Below, piece by piece: positions 43,802 to 55,390 of a stretch of 64,000 bases of DNA (position 1 is its first letter; every line of letters starts with the position of its first letter). The notes under the pieces were generated by a model. The model made no database searches and was not told where the DNA came from. It was given only the letters and a program-made list of their open reading frames with translations. The DNA lies in assembly GCA_963792785.1 (NCBI GenBank), contig CAWBXO010000004.1:1302001-1366000 (forward strand), given 5' to 3'. The position numbers were made by a program, and so were the translations under genes. The stretch comes from CAWIMX01 sp963792785. GTDB lineage: Bacteria > Acidobacteriota > Vicinamibacteria > Vicinamibacterales > CAVVIG01.

Positions 43802-45466
43802 ATGAGAGCAGGCATTCGTGCGTGGGCGGGGGCGGCGCTGGTCGCGGGGCTGACGACAGGGTCGTTCGGTTGCGCTCCGCGAGGCCCCGACCTGGCCGGC
43901 CGGTGGGATGCCACGGTCGTCGTGAACGGCGTCGACATCCCGTGCGCCTTTCAGATCACGGGGACGGGCGCCGGGATGACGGGCGCCTTCTTCAACAGCT
44001 CGCTGCAGATCGTCTCGACCGGCACGACGATTGAGGGCGATAACGTGAGGTTCGCGTTCGATCAGTACGGCTCGGCGCTGAACCTCACCGCAACCGGCGA
44101 CAGCCTCGAGGGCGAATGGGAGCGCGCCCGCGGACCGTATCCCTTCCATGCCGTCCGCGCGCAGGCCCGGGCGGCCCTGGCCGAACCGGCGCCGTCGATC
44201 GACGGCGTCTGGATCGTCAAGGCGCGCGGCTCGAAGAGCGAGGCCGCGTGGCGCTTCATCGTGAAGCAGCACGACGCGGACGTCGAGGCCGCCATCCTGC
44301 GCGTCGACGGCGACACCGGCGCGCTCACCGGCGCGTTCGACGGCTCGCGGTTCGTGCTGGGCCATTTCGACGGATCGCGGCCGATGCGGATGGAGGTGAC
44401 GGCGAACGCGGACGGCACGCTCACCCTCGTCGAGAACGGACGCACCGAATCGACGGCCGTTCGCGAGGGCTCGGCGGCGGCCACGGCGATCGGCACGCCC
44501 GAGGATCCCACCTATCACACGACGGTGCGCGATCTGTCGGAGCCCTTCGCCTTCAGCTTCCCGGACCTGAACGGACAGATCGTCAGCAACACCGACGCGC
44601 GATTCCAGGGCAAGGTCGTGCTCGTGAGCATCAGCGGCAGCTGGTGCCCCAACTGCCACGACGAGGCGCCGTTCCATGCCGCGCTCTATCGCAAGTACCG
44701 GGATCGCGGCTTCGAGGTGGTGTCGCTGTCGTTCGAGCGCGCCGACCAGCTGGCGGATCCGGTGCAGCTCCGCGCCTTCATCAAGACCTACGGCATCGAG
44801 TACACCGTGCTGATGCCGGGCGAGCCCGACCAGGCGACCGAGCTGCTCCCGCAGACGGTGAACCTGGATTGCTTCCCGACCTCGTTCATCCTGGGTCGTG
44901 ACGGCCGCGTGCGCGCGGTGCACGCCGGGTTCCCGAGCCCGGGCAGCGGTTCGTACTACGACGAGGCGGTGCGCGAGACGACCGACACCATCGAGGCGCT
45001 GCTGGCCGAGCCGGCCGGCGCCGCCCCGGCGGTGGGCGCCTCCACGCAGGGCCCGTCGCGCCGGCCCGCGCTCGCGCTGACGCCGGGCGCTCCCGCGCCC
45101 GTTCACGCCGGCGCCGCCGCGCGGCTGTCGCTCACGGTCGAGGTGCCGGAGGGCTACCACGTCCAGGCGCACGAGCCGCGTGACCCGGCCCTCATCCCGA
45201 CTGCCCTCGACGTGCGGGCGCCGGCGGGGCTGACGGTGGATCGGGTGATCTACCCGGACCCGAAGCCGTTCACGCTGGCGGGCACGAACGAGCCGCTGCT
45301 CGTCTACGGTCCGTCGTTCACCGTCGAGGCCGTCGTCCGCGTCGCCGCCGGCACGGCGCCCGCCACGCTCACGATCCCGGCGACCCTCGCGTTCCAGGCC
45401 TGTGACGATCGCGTGTGCTTCGCGCCCACGCACGCCTCGGCGTCCTGGCAGCTGACCATCGAATAG
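43802..45466 (+). CDS. secreted TlpA-like thioredoxin fused to a DsbD-alpha-like domain
   Basis: The product is 554 aa with an N-terminal signal or lipoprotein-like leader ending TTGSFGCAPRG. Residues 30-230 hold two beta-rich repeats (LAGRWDATVVVNGVDIPCAF; GVWIVKARGSKSEAAWRFIV). A TlpA/ResA-type thioredoxin follows, with the active site WCPNC at 281-285 in ISGSWCPNCHDEAPFHAALY. After a linker, residues of about 420-554 resemble the N-terminal domain of DsbD (VEVPEGYHVQAHEPRDPALI) and end with the Cys pair ACDDRVC. Putting the DsbD-alpha unit after the thioredoxin reverses the usual order and suggests internal thiol relay. Confidence 0.82.
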   Translation: MRAGIRAWAGAALVAGLTTGSFGCAPRGPDLAGRWDATVVVNGVDIPCAFQITGTGAGMTGAFFNSSLQIVSTGTTIEGDNVRFAFDQYGSALNLTATGDSLEGEWERARGPYPFHAVRAQARAALAEPAPSIDGVWIVKARGSKSEAAWRFIVKQHDADVEAAILRVDGDTGALTGAFDGSRFVLGHFDGSRPMRMEVTANADGTLTLVENGRTESTAVREGSAAATAIGTPEDPTYHTTVRDLSEPFAFSFPDLNGQIVSNTDARFQGKVVLVSISGSWCPNCHDEAPFHAALYRKYRDRGFEVVSLSFERADQLADPVQLRAFIKTYGIEYTVLMPGEPDQATELLPQTVNLDCFPTSFILGRDGRVRAVHAGFPSPGSGSYYDEAVRETTDTIEALLAEPAGAAPAVGASTQGPSRRPALALTPGAPAPVHAGAAARLSLTVEVPEGYHVQAHEPRDPALIPTALDVRAPAGLTVDRVIYPDPKPFTLAGTNEPLLVYGPSFTVEAVVRVAAGTAPATLTIPATLAFQACDDRVCFAPTHASASWQLTIE

Positions 45467-45488
45467 ACGAACGCGCGGTACACAGAAA

Positions 45489-45515
45489 AAGGGCGGAGCC
45501 ATTGGCCCCGCCCTT
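45489..45515 (-). terminator. intrinsic terminator of the acetyltransferase gene
   Basis: The stem AAGGGCGG / CCGCCCTT (45489-45496, 45508-45515) continues with a GCC/GGC pair after one mismatch. On the minus strand the hairpin is followed by TTTTTCTGTG. It lies 22 bases past the stop of the gene ending at 45537. On the plus strand no T-run follows. Confidence 0.75.
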
Positions 45516-45536
45516 CGGATCGCGCGCGCGTGCCGA

Positions 45537-46190
45537 TCAGTGAACGATCGGGCTGGCGACCGACTGCCTGTCGCGCCAGTCGTCGGCCAGGATCGAGTAG
45601 AGCGCCTGGTCGTGATACTCGCCGTTGCGGAAGAACGAGCGCCGCAGCACCCCTTCCCGCACGGCGCCCATCTTGCTCAGCGCGCCGTTGCCCCGGCCGT
45701 TCCGGACCGACGCGCGCGCTTCGAGGCGCTGCACGCCGAGCGTGTCGAACGCGAAGCGCATGGTGAGCGCGGCGCCGTCCGCGAACACGCCCGTGCCCCA
45801 GAAGGCCGAGCCAATCGCGAAGCCCCACTCGGCGCTGTCGAACGACGAGCCGAGGGCGCGGATCTGGAAGATCCCGACCGCCGTGTCGTGCCCGGCCACC
45901 GTCACCGCGAAGCAGACGTAGGAACCAGCCACCGCCTGCGCGTGCGTCCAGGCGATGAACCGCTCGAAGCCTTCCACAGTGGTCGGCGGCGGCGAGATGA
46001 AGCGCGAGACTTCTTCGGCCGTCAGCAGCGCATGAAGCGATGCCGCGTCGGACGTCCGGAGCTCGCGGAGCGTGACCTGCCCGCCCTGGAGCACCGGCAG
46101 CGAGTGCTGCCAGTCGGTCGTGATCGTTACCGTGGAGGCCATGGTCGCCATCTCAGGCTCGGTATAAGGCTGATAGGGCATTTTTTCCAT
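45537..46190 (-). CDS. RimJ/RimL-type GNAT N-acetyltransferase
   Basis: Taken from the ATG at 46190 the product is 217 aa; ATGs at 46148 or 46139 are possible starts since the first 17 residues look non-conserved. The core is typical of the RimJ/RimL group: VTLRELRTSDAASLHALLTA, the substrate/CoA segment AEWGFAIGSAFWGTGVFADG, FDTLGVQRLEARASVRNGRG, and MGAVREGVLRRSFFRNGEYH. It should acetylate a protein N-terminus or small amine. It follows the subtilase by 4 bases, and an intrinsic terminator comes after its stop. Confidence 0.88.
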   Translation of the reverse strand: MEKMPYQPYTEPEMATMASTVTITTDWQHSLPVLQGGQVTLRELRTSDAASLHALLTAEEVSRFISPPPTTVEGFERFIAWTHAQAVAGSYVCFAVTVAGHDTAVGIFQIRALGSSFDSAEWGFAIGSAFWGTGVFADGAALTMRFAFDTLGVQRLEARASVRNGRGNGALSKMGAVREGVLRRSFFRNGEYHDQALYSILADDWRDRQSVASPIVH

Positions 46191-46194
46191 GGCC

Positions 46195-48516
46195 CTACTT
46201 CTTTCCCTTGCCCGAGGCCGCGAGTTTGGCCTGGCCATCTTCGAACTTCTGCCGCATTCGCTCCAGCCGCTGTTCGAGGCGCGCCGACTTCCTGGCCGCG
46301 ACCGTGGCCTGCTGCTGCGCCTTGCGGGTCAGCGTCTGATCCAGGAACTCGAGCGTCGGATCGGGCAGCGGCTTGCCATGCCCGTCGTCCGCCGCCTGGC
46401 CGTTCGTGCCACCGATGGTGGTGCTGGTGCCCCAGACGATGTTGTCCTCGCCCCAGGTGCCCCACACGATGTTGTCGTCGCCCCAGGTGCCCCAGACGAC
46501 GTTATCGTCGCCCCAGGTGCCCCAGACGATGTTGTCCTCGCCCCAGGTGCCCCAGACGATGTTGTCGTCGCCCCAGGTGCCCCAGACGATGTTGTCATCG
46601 CCCCAGGTGCCCCACACGACGTTGTCGCAGTTGAAGCCACCGCAGTCGGTGCCCCAGACGACGTTGTCGCCCTCGCCCCAGGTGCCCCAGACGATGTTGT
46701 CGCCGTCGCCCCAGGTACCCCAGACGATGTTGTCGCCGTTGCCCCAGGTGCCCCAGACGACGTTGTCGTCGCCCCAGGTGCCCCAGACGATGTTGTCGTC
46801 GTTGCCCCAGGTGCCCCAGACGACGTTGTCGCAGGAGAACCCGCAGGTCGTGCCCCAGACGATGTTGTCGTCGCCGAAGCCCTGCGGCGCGCCCCACGTC
46901 GTGTCGAGGGCATATGCGTTGCCGGACGGGACGAGCACGCCGCCGGAGATCTCGTAGTTGCCCCACAGGATGTGGCGGCTCCAGACCCCCTGGCTCGGCA
47001 TCGCCTGGCCCGGCTTGGCGTGCGCGTAGAACGCGGCGAGCTTGACGGCGCCGACGGCATTGAGGAAGCCGGCGCCCTCTTCGAGCGGGTGATAGCCGTC
47101 GTGCTCTTCCGCGGTGTACTCGAGAATCGCCTTCACGAGGTTCGGGGTGAGCGACGGGTTGGCCTGCAGCATCGCCGCGACCGTGCCGGCCACGACCGGC
47201 GCCGCCATGCTCGTGCCGCTCAGCACCAGGTACGGCGCCGAGCTCGAGGAGCCGGACAGGCTGGAGAGCGTGCTGGTCAGCGTGCCGCCGACGAGCGCCG
47301 CCGGGTTGTTGACGGCCGCCAGATTGACGAGCGTGCTGCCCGGCGAGGCCAGCGAGATCGTGCCGACGCCCGGCGCCACCAGGTCAGGCTTGGCGCCGTA
47401 GTCGAGGGCCGTCGGCCCCTTGGAGCTGAACCTCGCCATCGTGTCGTCGTCGCGCTCGAAGGTGCCCATCGTGGAGGAGGCGCCCACGGTGAGCACCCAC
47501 GGCGCGTTGGCGGGGGCCGAGATCCCGCCCCAGAGCGGATCGCCCTTCGCGTTCTTGCCGAGGTTGCCGGCGGCCGACACCACCACGATGCCCTGGTCGG
47601 TGAGCCGCTTGGCGGCGAGCGTGAGGGGATCCGTGAAGTAGGACTCCTGGACGGCCGCGCCGACCGAGAGGTTCACGACGCGGATGTTGTAGGCCTTCGC
47701 GTTGGTGGACACCCAGTCCATCGCCGCGATGATGTTGCTGATGGTGCCGAGCCCGTTCGCGTCGAGCACCTTCAGCGACACGAGCGAGGCGTCGGGCGCC
47801 ACGCCCGATTTCTCGCCGCTCGAATCCGCGCCGTTGCCGAGGATGATGCCGGACACGTGCGTGCCGTGGCCGTTGTCGTCGTACGGCAGCGAACGGCCGT
47901 TCACGAAGTCCACGAACTTCGCGACGCGCTGCTGGCCGTACGGATATTTCACCGTGCCGCGGCCGGAGGGCGCCCCGAGGTCGTCGTGCCAGCTCGCGAT
48001 GCCGGAATCGATGACGGCGACGCCGACGCCCGCGCCCGTGTAGCCCAGCTGGTCGCGGACGATGTCGGCGCCGATCGTGATCGACGTCCGGTAGTTGGCC
48101 CCCCGGATCGGCCGGTCGTAGTGGACGCGGAACACGCCCGGATACGCCGCCAGCCGATCGAGGAGGTTGTTCGGGATCTCGAGCACCTGACCGTTCAGGA
48201 TGTTCAGCTTCGAGCCCCGCATGTACTTCGTGAACTCGGTGGGCACGCTCGCGCCGGGCATCAGCGTGACGATCACCTTCGTGGTGCCGCCCGACGTGAT
48301 CCGCGCGCGCTTGGTGACTTCACGGTCCATCCGGTAGGGCGTGGCGTTCGCGTTCGGTTCGCCGGCGCGAATCGCCCGCCCCCTCCCGCCGCCCGCCGCC
48401 CAAGCCGTAGGCGCAAAGCCCGCCACGGCGACGAGGATCGCCAGGGCGAAGTTCACTTGCCGAAATCCCCAGACGGCTTTGCGCCGCGGGGCATTAGTAG
48501 AAGAGTGCAATGGCAT
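46195..48516 (-). CDS. secreted S8 subtilisin-like protease with 14 C-terminal NIVWGTWG repeats
   Basis: From the ATG at 48516 the product is 773 aa. Order: signal peptide (VNFALAILVAVAGFAPTAWA), an I9-like propeptide (KVIVTLMPGASVPTEFTKYM), and a subtilase domain with the full triad Asp170 (AVIDSG), His220 (NGHGTHVSG) and Ser436 (LSGTSMAAP). After a beta domain comes a stretch with 14 copies of N(I/V)VWGT, mostly at 10-residue spacing (GDDNIVWGTW). Two spacers carry CGFSC and CGGFNC. The end is basic and helical (RLEQRLERMRQKFEDGQAK). The repeats may be a surface-binding or export element. A TTG at 48525 could add three residues. Confidence 0.93.
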   Translation of the reverse strand: MPLHSSTNAPRRKAVWGFRQVNFALAILVAVAGFAPTAWAAGGGRGRAIRAGEPNANATPYRMDREVTKRARITSGGTTKVIVTLMPGASVPTEFTKYMRGSKLNILNGQVLEIPNNLLDRLAAYPGVFRVHYDRPIRGANYRTSITIGADIVRDQLGYTGAGVGVAVIDSGIASWHDDLGAPSGRGTVKYPYGQQRVAKFVDFVNGRSLPYDDNGHGTHVSGIILGNGADSSGEKSGVAPDASLVSLKVLDANGLGTISNIIAAMDWVSTNAKAYNIRVVNLSVGAAVQESYFTDPLTLAAKRLTDQGIVVVSAAGNLGKNAKGDPLWGGISAPANAPWVLTVGASSTMGTFERDDDTMARFSSKGPTALDYGAKPDLVAPGVGTISLASPGSTLVNLAAVNNPAALVGGTLTSTLSSLSGSSSSAPYLVLSGTSMAAPVVAGTVAAMLQANPSLTPNLVKAILEYTAEEHDGYHPLEEGAGFLNAVGAVKLAAFYAHAKPGQAMPSQGVWSRHILWGNYEISGGVLVPSGNAYALDTTWGAPQGFGDDNIVWGTTCGFSCDNVVWGTWGNDDNIVWGTWGDDNVVWGTWGNGDNIVWGTWGDGDNIVWGTWGEGDNVVWGTDCGGFNCDNVVWGTWGDDNIVWGTWGDDNIVWGTWGEDNIVWGTWGDDNVVWGTWGDDNIVWGTWGEDNIVWGTSTTIGGTNGQAADDGHGKPLPDPTLEFLDQTLTRKAQQQATVAARKSARLEQRLERMRQKFEDGQAKLAASGKGKK
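46430..46880. repeat. in-frame tandem repeat, 30-base period, in the subtilase gene
   Basis: About a dozen near-identical 30-base units (word CCCCAGGTGCCCCAGACGAT) encode NIVWGTWG repeats. Units differ mostly at the Asp/Glu codon and at Ile/Val. Two units are interrupted by the Cys-bearing spacers at about 46625-46650 and 46830-46850. Confidence 0.9.
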
Positions 48517-48830
48517 AACGGTCAATTCATTCGCAAGAACTGGACCGTAATGATCAACCGATCGTAGTGACTACTAAGTCACGCTATTTCAATGACTTAC
48601 TAGGCATCACGATTTTCAACAATTTCAGGCGGGTGTTCAGAAATGCTACAGAGGACTCTGGGCGACCGGGTGAGAACTGCTGCATTGCCTGAGGTATTCC
48701 TGCTATATCCTTCGATGTGCTCCGAATAAGAACACGATCATCAAAATAGAACACAATGAAGTCGTGTATTGTCCTTCTGTGTCTGTCTAAATGCTGTCAA
48801 TTGTGGATCATTTGTCCTACTGAGTCCCCT
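48517..48830. other. AT-rich intergenic region upstream of the subtilase
   Basis: This is 314 bases of visibly lower GC than anything else in the window, between the metH stop and the subtilase start. It holds an inverted repeat GTGACT-acta-AGTCAC at 48567-48582. No reading frame of interest, tRNA or convincing promoter hexamer pair was found. It may be a regulatory region for the protease or a relic of transferred DNA. Confidence 0.5.
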
Positions 48831-52526
<3,696 letters not shown>

Positions 52527-52544
52527 GCGGCACTCCGATCACGG

Positions 52545-52626
52545 AAATGCAACACGAAGGCCCGAAGGCCCGAAGAAATCTCTTTAGGTTCTTCCTTCGG
52601 GTCTTCGGGTCTTCGTGGTTGCCTTT
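52545..52626. repeat. palindromic CGAAGGCC-word repeat, copy 1 (before metH)
   Basis: The left arm at 52545-52577 (AAATGCAACACGAAGGCCCG and on) is identical over 33 bases to 56334-56366. The right arm at 52592-52626 is its imperfect reverse complement. It starts 19 bases upstream of metH. The right arm supplies the last codons of the upstream ArsR-methyltransferase gene. Confidence 0.88.
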
Positions 52627-53576
52627 GTTCTTGTTGCGATCTCAGCCTTGGTCCCTGCGGCGACAAGTACGGCGAACGGGTCGCCGGACTTGCTGGCGCC
52701 CACGCTGGTCGTCACGTCGCGCAGGCCGGCGTCGGCGAGCAGGCGCTTCAGTTCCTGGTCGGTGAACCCGAGCCGGCGATCGCCGAGCTTCGAGCGCACC
52801 CACTCCTCGTCGTGTTTGCGCAGGTCGAGCACGAGGACGCGGCCGCCCGGGACGGTCACGCGCGCGGCCTCGCGCACGGCGCGGGCCGGATCCTGCGCGT
52901 GGTGCAGGGCCTGCGAAAGCAGCGCCACGTCCACCGACGCGTCGGCCAGCGGCACCTTCTCCAGCTCGCCCCGCTTCCACGTGATGTTCGACACGCGCCG
53001 CCGCGCCGCGAGCGCCTTCGCGCGCTCGAGCACGGCGTCGGATCGATCCACCGCGAACACCCGCCCGGCCCACCGCGCGGCCTCGACCGTGAGGTAGCCC
53101 TCGCCGCACCCGAGGTCGGCCACTTTCAGCTTCGGCAGCAGCAGGCCGAGCGCCCGCGACCACGCCGCCCAACTCCGGCCCGGCACGAGCTGCCGCGCGT
53201 CGCGCGTGTCGGGGCTGGCGTGGCGCTCGAAGTTCTCCTTGCGCAGCCGCAACACCTCCTGCAGCCGCGCCTCGTCGGCCTTCACCGCCGGATCGGCGTC
53301 GGCCGCGCGGAACTGGCTCTCGAGCACGGGCCAGATCGGCCGCTCACCCGCGGTCAGCCCCGGCGCCAGGCGGTAGAACGAGAAGCCGCCGTCCTTCTCC
53401 TCGACGACGAGGCCGGCGTCCTTGAGGAGGCCGAGATGCCGCGACACGCCGGACTGCGCGAGACCCAGGACGCCGGTGAGCTCGGTCACGTTGAGGCGCT
53501 CGCGCGCCAGGACCCGCAGGAGGCGCAGGCGCGCCTCGTCGCCGAGCAGCCGGTGAAGCGCGGCGGCCTCCTTCAT
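52584..53576 (-). CDS. ArsR-type regulator fused to a SAM-dependent methyltransferase (copy 1)
   Basis: The product is 330 aa. Residues 1-80 form an ArsR winged helix (LHRLLGDEARLRLLRVLARE; LAQSGVSRHLGLLKDAGLVV; wing EKDGGFSFYRLA). A class I methyltransferase follows with the SAM loop KVADLGCGEGYLTVEAARW, acidic AVDRSDAVLERAK and LHHAQDPARAVREAARV. The last 20 or so residues (RTKATTKTRRPEGRT) are encoded by an intergenic repeat and are probably dispensable. ArsR proteins of the SahR type regulate SAM-cycle genes in other bacteria. The place between fpg and metH fits a sensor of SAM or SAH. The family call is firm; the ligand is inferred. Confidence 0.9.
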   Translation of the reverse strand: MKEAAALHRLLGDEARLRLLRVLARERLNVTELTGVLGLAQSGVSRHLGLLKDAGLVVEEKDGGFSFYRLAPGLTAGERPIWPVLESQFRAADADPAVKADEARLQEVLRLRKENFERHASPDTRDARQLVPGRSWAAWSRALGLLLPKLKVADLGCGEGYLTVEAARWAGRVFAVDRSDAVLERAKALAARRRVSNITWKRGELEKVPLADASVDVALLSQALHHAQDPARAVREAARVTVPGGRVLVLDLRKHDEEWVRSKLGDRRLGFTDQELKRLLADAGLRDVTTSVGASKSGDPFAVLVAAGTKAEIATRTKATTKTRRPEGRT

Positions 53577-53581
53577 ATCAC

Positions 53582-53612
53582 TAAATCTATATGTATTGAT
53601 TTAAGAAAGCAA
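53582..53612 (-). promoter_or_regulatory. promoter and candidate operator of ArsR-methyltransferase copy 1
   Basis: On the minus strand TTGCTT (53612-53607), 17 bases and TAGATT (53589-53584) form a promoter whose -10 ends 7 bases before the ATG. An inverted repeat TAAATC-N10-GATTTA (53582-53587, 53598-53603) spans the -10 region and spacer, as for an ArsR autorepressor site. Confidence 0.55.
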
Positions 53613-54506
53613 CTCGTCGATCGACCGCGGCCAGTCGCCCTTGAGCAGCCGCGACAGCGACCGATCCGCCAGCACGTTCCCGCCCGTCTGGCACCGCGCG
53701 CAGTAGTTGCACTCGTTGTCGGCGTAGACAATGCGCTGAACGGGAGCGCCGCAGTCGGGGCACGGCCGCTTGAACCGGCCGTGCACGGCCATCGCGTCGT
53801 GAAACGCGGTCACCTTCTCGGGAAAGCCGCCCGCCGCCTCGCCGCGAAGCTGATCGATCCAGACGAGGAGCGTCGCCCGCGTGGCGTCGTAGAGCCGCAG
53901 CGCCTGCTCGCCGGTGAGCTTCCGCGTGAGCGTCAGCGGCGACAGCCGCGCCGCGTGCAGGATCTCGTCCGAGTACGCGTTGCCGATCCCGCTGAACAAC
54001 CGGGGATCCGTGAGCGCGCGCTTCAGCGTGTGGTTCTCCCGGACGAGCGCCTCGCGGAACGCCTCCGCCGTGCTCTCGAGCGGATCGATCCCGCCGGGGT
54101 CGAGCGCCGCCAGATCCGTCAGGCCGCGCACCACGCGCATCCAGGCGCGCTTCTTCGTGCCGGCTTCGGTCAGGACGAGCGCGCCGGCCGGAAAGTCGAA
54201 CGTCGCGAGGATGATCTTCACCGGGATCGCCGGCGGCTTCTTGCTGGGCGGCGGCGCCGGACGCCAGCGCAGCCGGCCGGCGATCATCAAATGGATCACG
54301 AGGAACAGATCGTCCGCGAACGCGAAGACGATCCGCTTGCCGAGCCGGTCGACGCGCGTCACGACCTGCCCCTCGAGGCGCGCGAGCGGCGGATCCACCG
54401 ACCGCAGCACGAAACTGCTGCGCAGCCGCACGCGCTCGAGGCGCCGCCCGACGACGTGCGTCCGGAGGGCGTCTAAATAGATGGTGATGTCGGGGAGTTC
54501 AGGCAC
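53601..54506 (-). CDS. formamidopyrimidine-DNA glycosylase (Fpg/Nei family)
   Basis: The product is 301 aa beginning MPELPDI, so the catalytic N-terminal Pro and Glu are in place after Met removal. The helix-two-turn-helix region reads NAYSDEILHAARLSPL. A C-terminal zinc finger is complete (CPDCGAP, then CNYCARCQTG). It excises oxidised purines or pyrimidines and nicks the strand. Fpg versus Nei specificity is not settled: the common Fpg start PELPEV is here PELPDI. The gene is upstream of the ArsR-methyltransferase-metH pair on the same strand; the 24-base space contains the next promoter. Confidence 0.92.
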   Translation of the reverse strand: MPELPDITIYLDALRTHVVGRRLERVRLRSSFVLRSVDPPLARLEGQVVTRVDRLGKRIVFAFADDLFLVIHLMIAGRLRWRPAPPPSKKPPAIPVKIILATFDFPAGALVLTEAGTKKRAWMRVVRGLTDLAALDPGGIDPLESTAEAFREALVRENHTLKRALTDPRLFSGIGNAYSDEILHAARLSPLTLTRKLTGEQALRLYDATRATLLVWIDQLRGEAAGGFPEKVTAFHDAMAVHGRFKRPCPDCGAPVQRIVYADNECNYCARCQTGGNVLADRSLSRLLKGDWPRSIDELLS

Positions 54507-54510
54507 TATA

Positions 54511-54573
54511 GGGTGCTCGGGTGCTTGGGTGCTTGGGTGCTAGGTGCTTAGGTGCTTAGGTGCTGGGTGCTGG
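54511..54573. repeat. tandem GGTGCTTG/GGTGCTTA word repeat
   Basis: About eight copies of a 7-8-base word (GGTGCTTG, then GGTGCTTA and GGTGCTG) lie between divergent genes, just upstream of fpg. Unlike the other word repeats here, no inverted copy is present. Confidence 0.8.
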
Positions 54574-54602
54574 CGCGGGTCGTGCACGTCTATGAGGATG
54601 CC

Positions 54603-55223
54603 ATGAGGTTCAAGCCTCTCGGTCGGCGCGCGGAGAAAATTGCTATCTGCTTGTCCGCACTGGGGTTATTCCTTTCTGCCGGGCTGGCCGCGGCGTCGGC
54701 GCAGGCGTCCGGGGCCGCCGACAGTCCGTCACCGGCACAGGACGTGGCCGCTCCAGAGCCCGCCACGAGCCTGGCCGTGTCGCTCGACGACATCCGGCGC
54801 GGCCTCGCGCGCGGCGAACGTGGTGAAGCCTTGCGGGGCCTGAACGAGGTGCCGCACTTCAAGGTCGAGGTGGTCGAGCAGCACCGGCGCGACTGGTCGA
54901 CGTCGTTCGACGGCCAGCAGGACGACTACTCGAGCTTCCCCGTGCCCGGCGGCAACTACGCCTACGAGATCCAGCGGTTGAACTTCCCCGCGACGCGCTA
55001 CCCGCTGGCGCAGCCGTACGCCGCGTTCACGCAGAGCGAGCTGCTCCAGGTGTCGCTCACGACGATGATGCAGCAGCTGCTCACGCCAAAGGTCATCGAC
55101 AGCCTGCAGCAGGCACAGCGGCAGCGCAACAAGGAAGCCGCCCGCGCCGAGCTCGAGCGCGCGCTGCAGGAATACTGCGCCGCCCAGCCCAATGGGGGCC
55201 AGGGGGTCTTTGGGTGTAAGTGA
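54603..55223 (+). CDS. small secreted protein of unknown function
   Basis: From the ATG at 54603, preceded by GAGG, the product is 206 aa. It has a signal peptide (IAICLSALGLFLSAGLAAAS), a helix (VSLDDIRRGLARGERGEALR), and a small central domain (FDGQQDDYSSFPVPGGNYAY). A Gln/Arg/Glu-rich C-terminal helix ends CKs-like with two Cys (EYCAAQPNGG and VFGCK). I do not recognise the family. It lies between fpg (divergent) and a palindromic repeat, inside the methionine-cycle cluster but with no visible link to it. Confidence 0.65.
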   Translation: MRFKPLGRRAEKIAICLSALGLFLSAGLAAASAQASGAADSPSPAQDVAAPEPATSLAVSLDDIRRGLARGERGEALRGLNEVPHFKVEVVEQHRRDWSTSFDGQQDDYSSFPVPGGNYAYEIQRLNFPATRYPLAQPYAAFTQSELLQVSLTTMMQQLLTPKVIDSLQQAQRQRNKEAARAELERALQEYCAAQPNGGQGVFGCK

Positions 55224-55227
55224 CTTT

Positions 55228-55333
55228 GAAAGTGAGGAAGTCAGGAAATCTGGAGGTTCGGAAGTTGGTTCAGCTGGCACGCGTTCCACGCTCCACTTCC
55301 TGACTTCCACACTTCCTGACTTCCTCACTTTCC
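55228..55333. repeat. palindrome of GAGGAAGTCAGGAAGT words
   Basis: The first 20 bases (GAAAGTGAGGAAGTCAGGAA, 55228-55247) are perfectly reverse-complemented at 55313-55332. The arms continue imperfectly inward to 55267 and 55293. It fills the gap after the secreted-protein gene and ends 11 bases before the ArsR promoter. Confidence 0.88.
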
Positions 55334-55343
55334 ATCGGCCCTC

Positions 55344-55390
55344 TTGACACGGCCCGTCATTGTATCGTTTAATCCGGATTAACGGATTAA
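55344..55390 (+). promoter_or_regulatory. promoter and operator of ArsR-methyltransferase copy 2
   Basis: TTGACA (55344-55349), 18 bases and TTTAAT (55368-55373) form a strong promoter. The perfect 14-base palindrome TTAATCCGGATTAA (55369-55382) overlaps the -10 box, and a third half-site CGGATTAA (55383-55390) abuts the ATG. This is a textbook autoregulatory layout for an ArsR protein. Confidence 0.75.

Noticed and set aside
46430..46880. Regular 30-base repeats resembling a CRISPR array
   Set aside because: The repeats are contiguous with no unique spacers and are in frame inside the subtilase.
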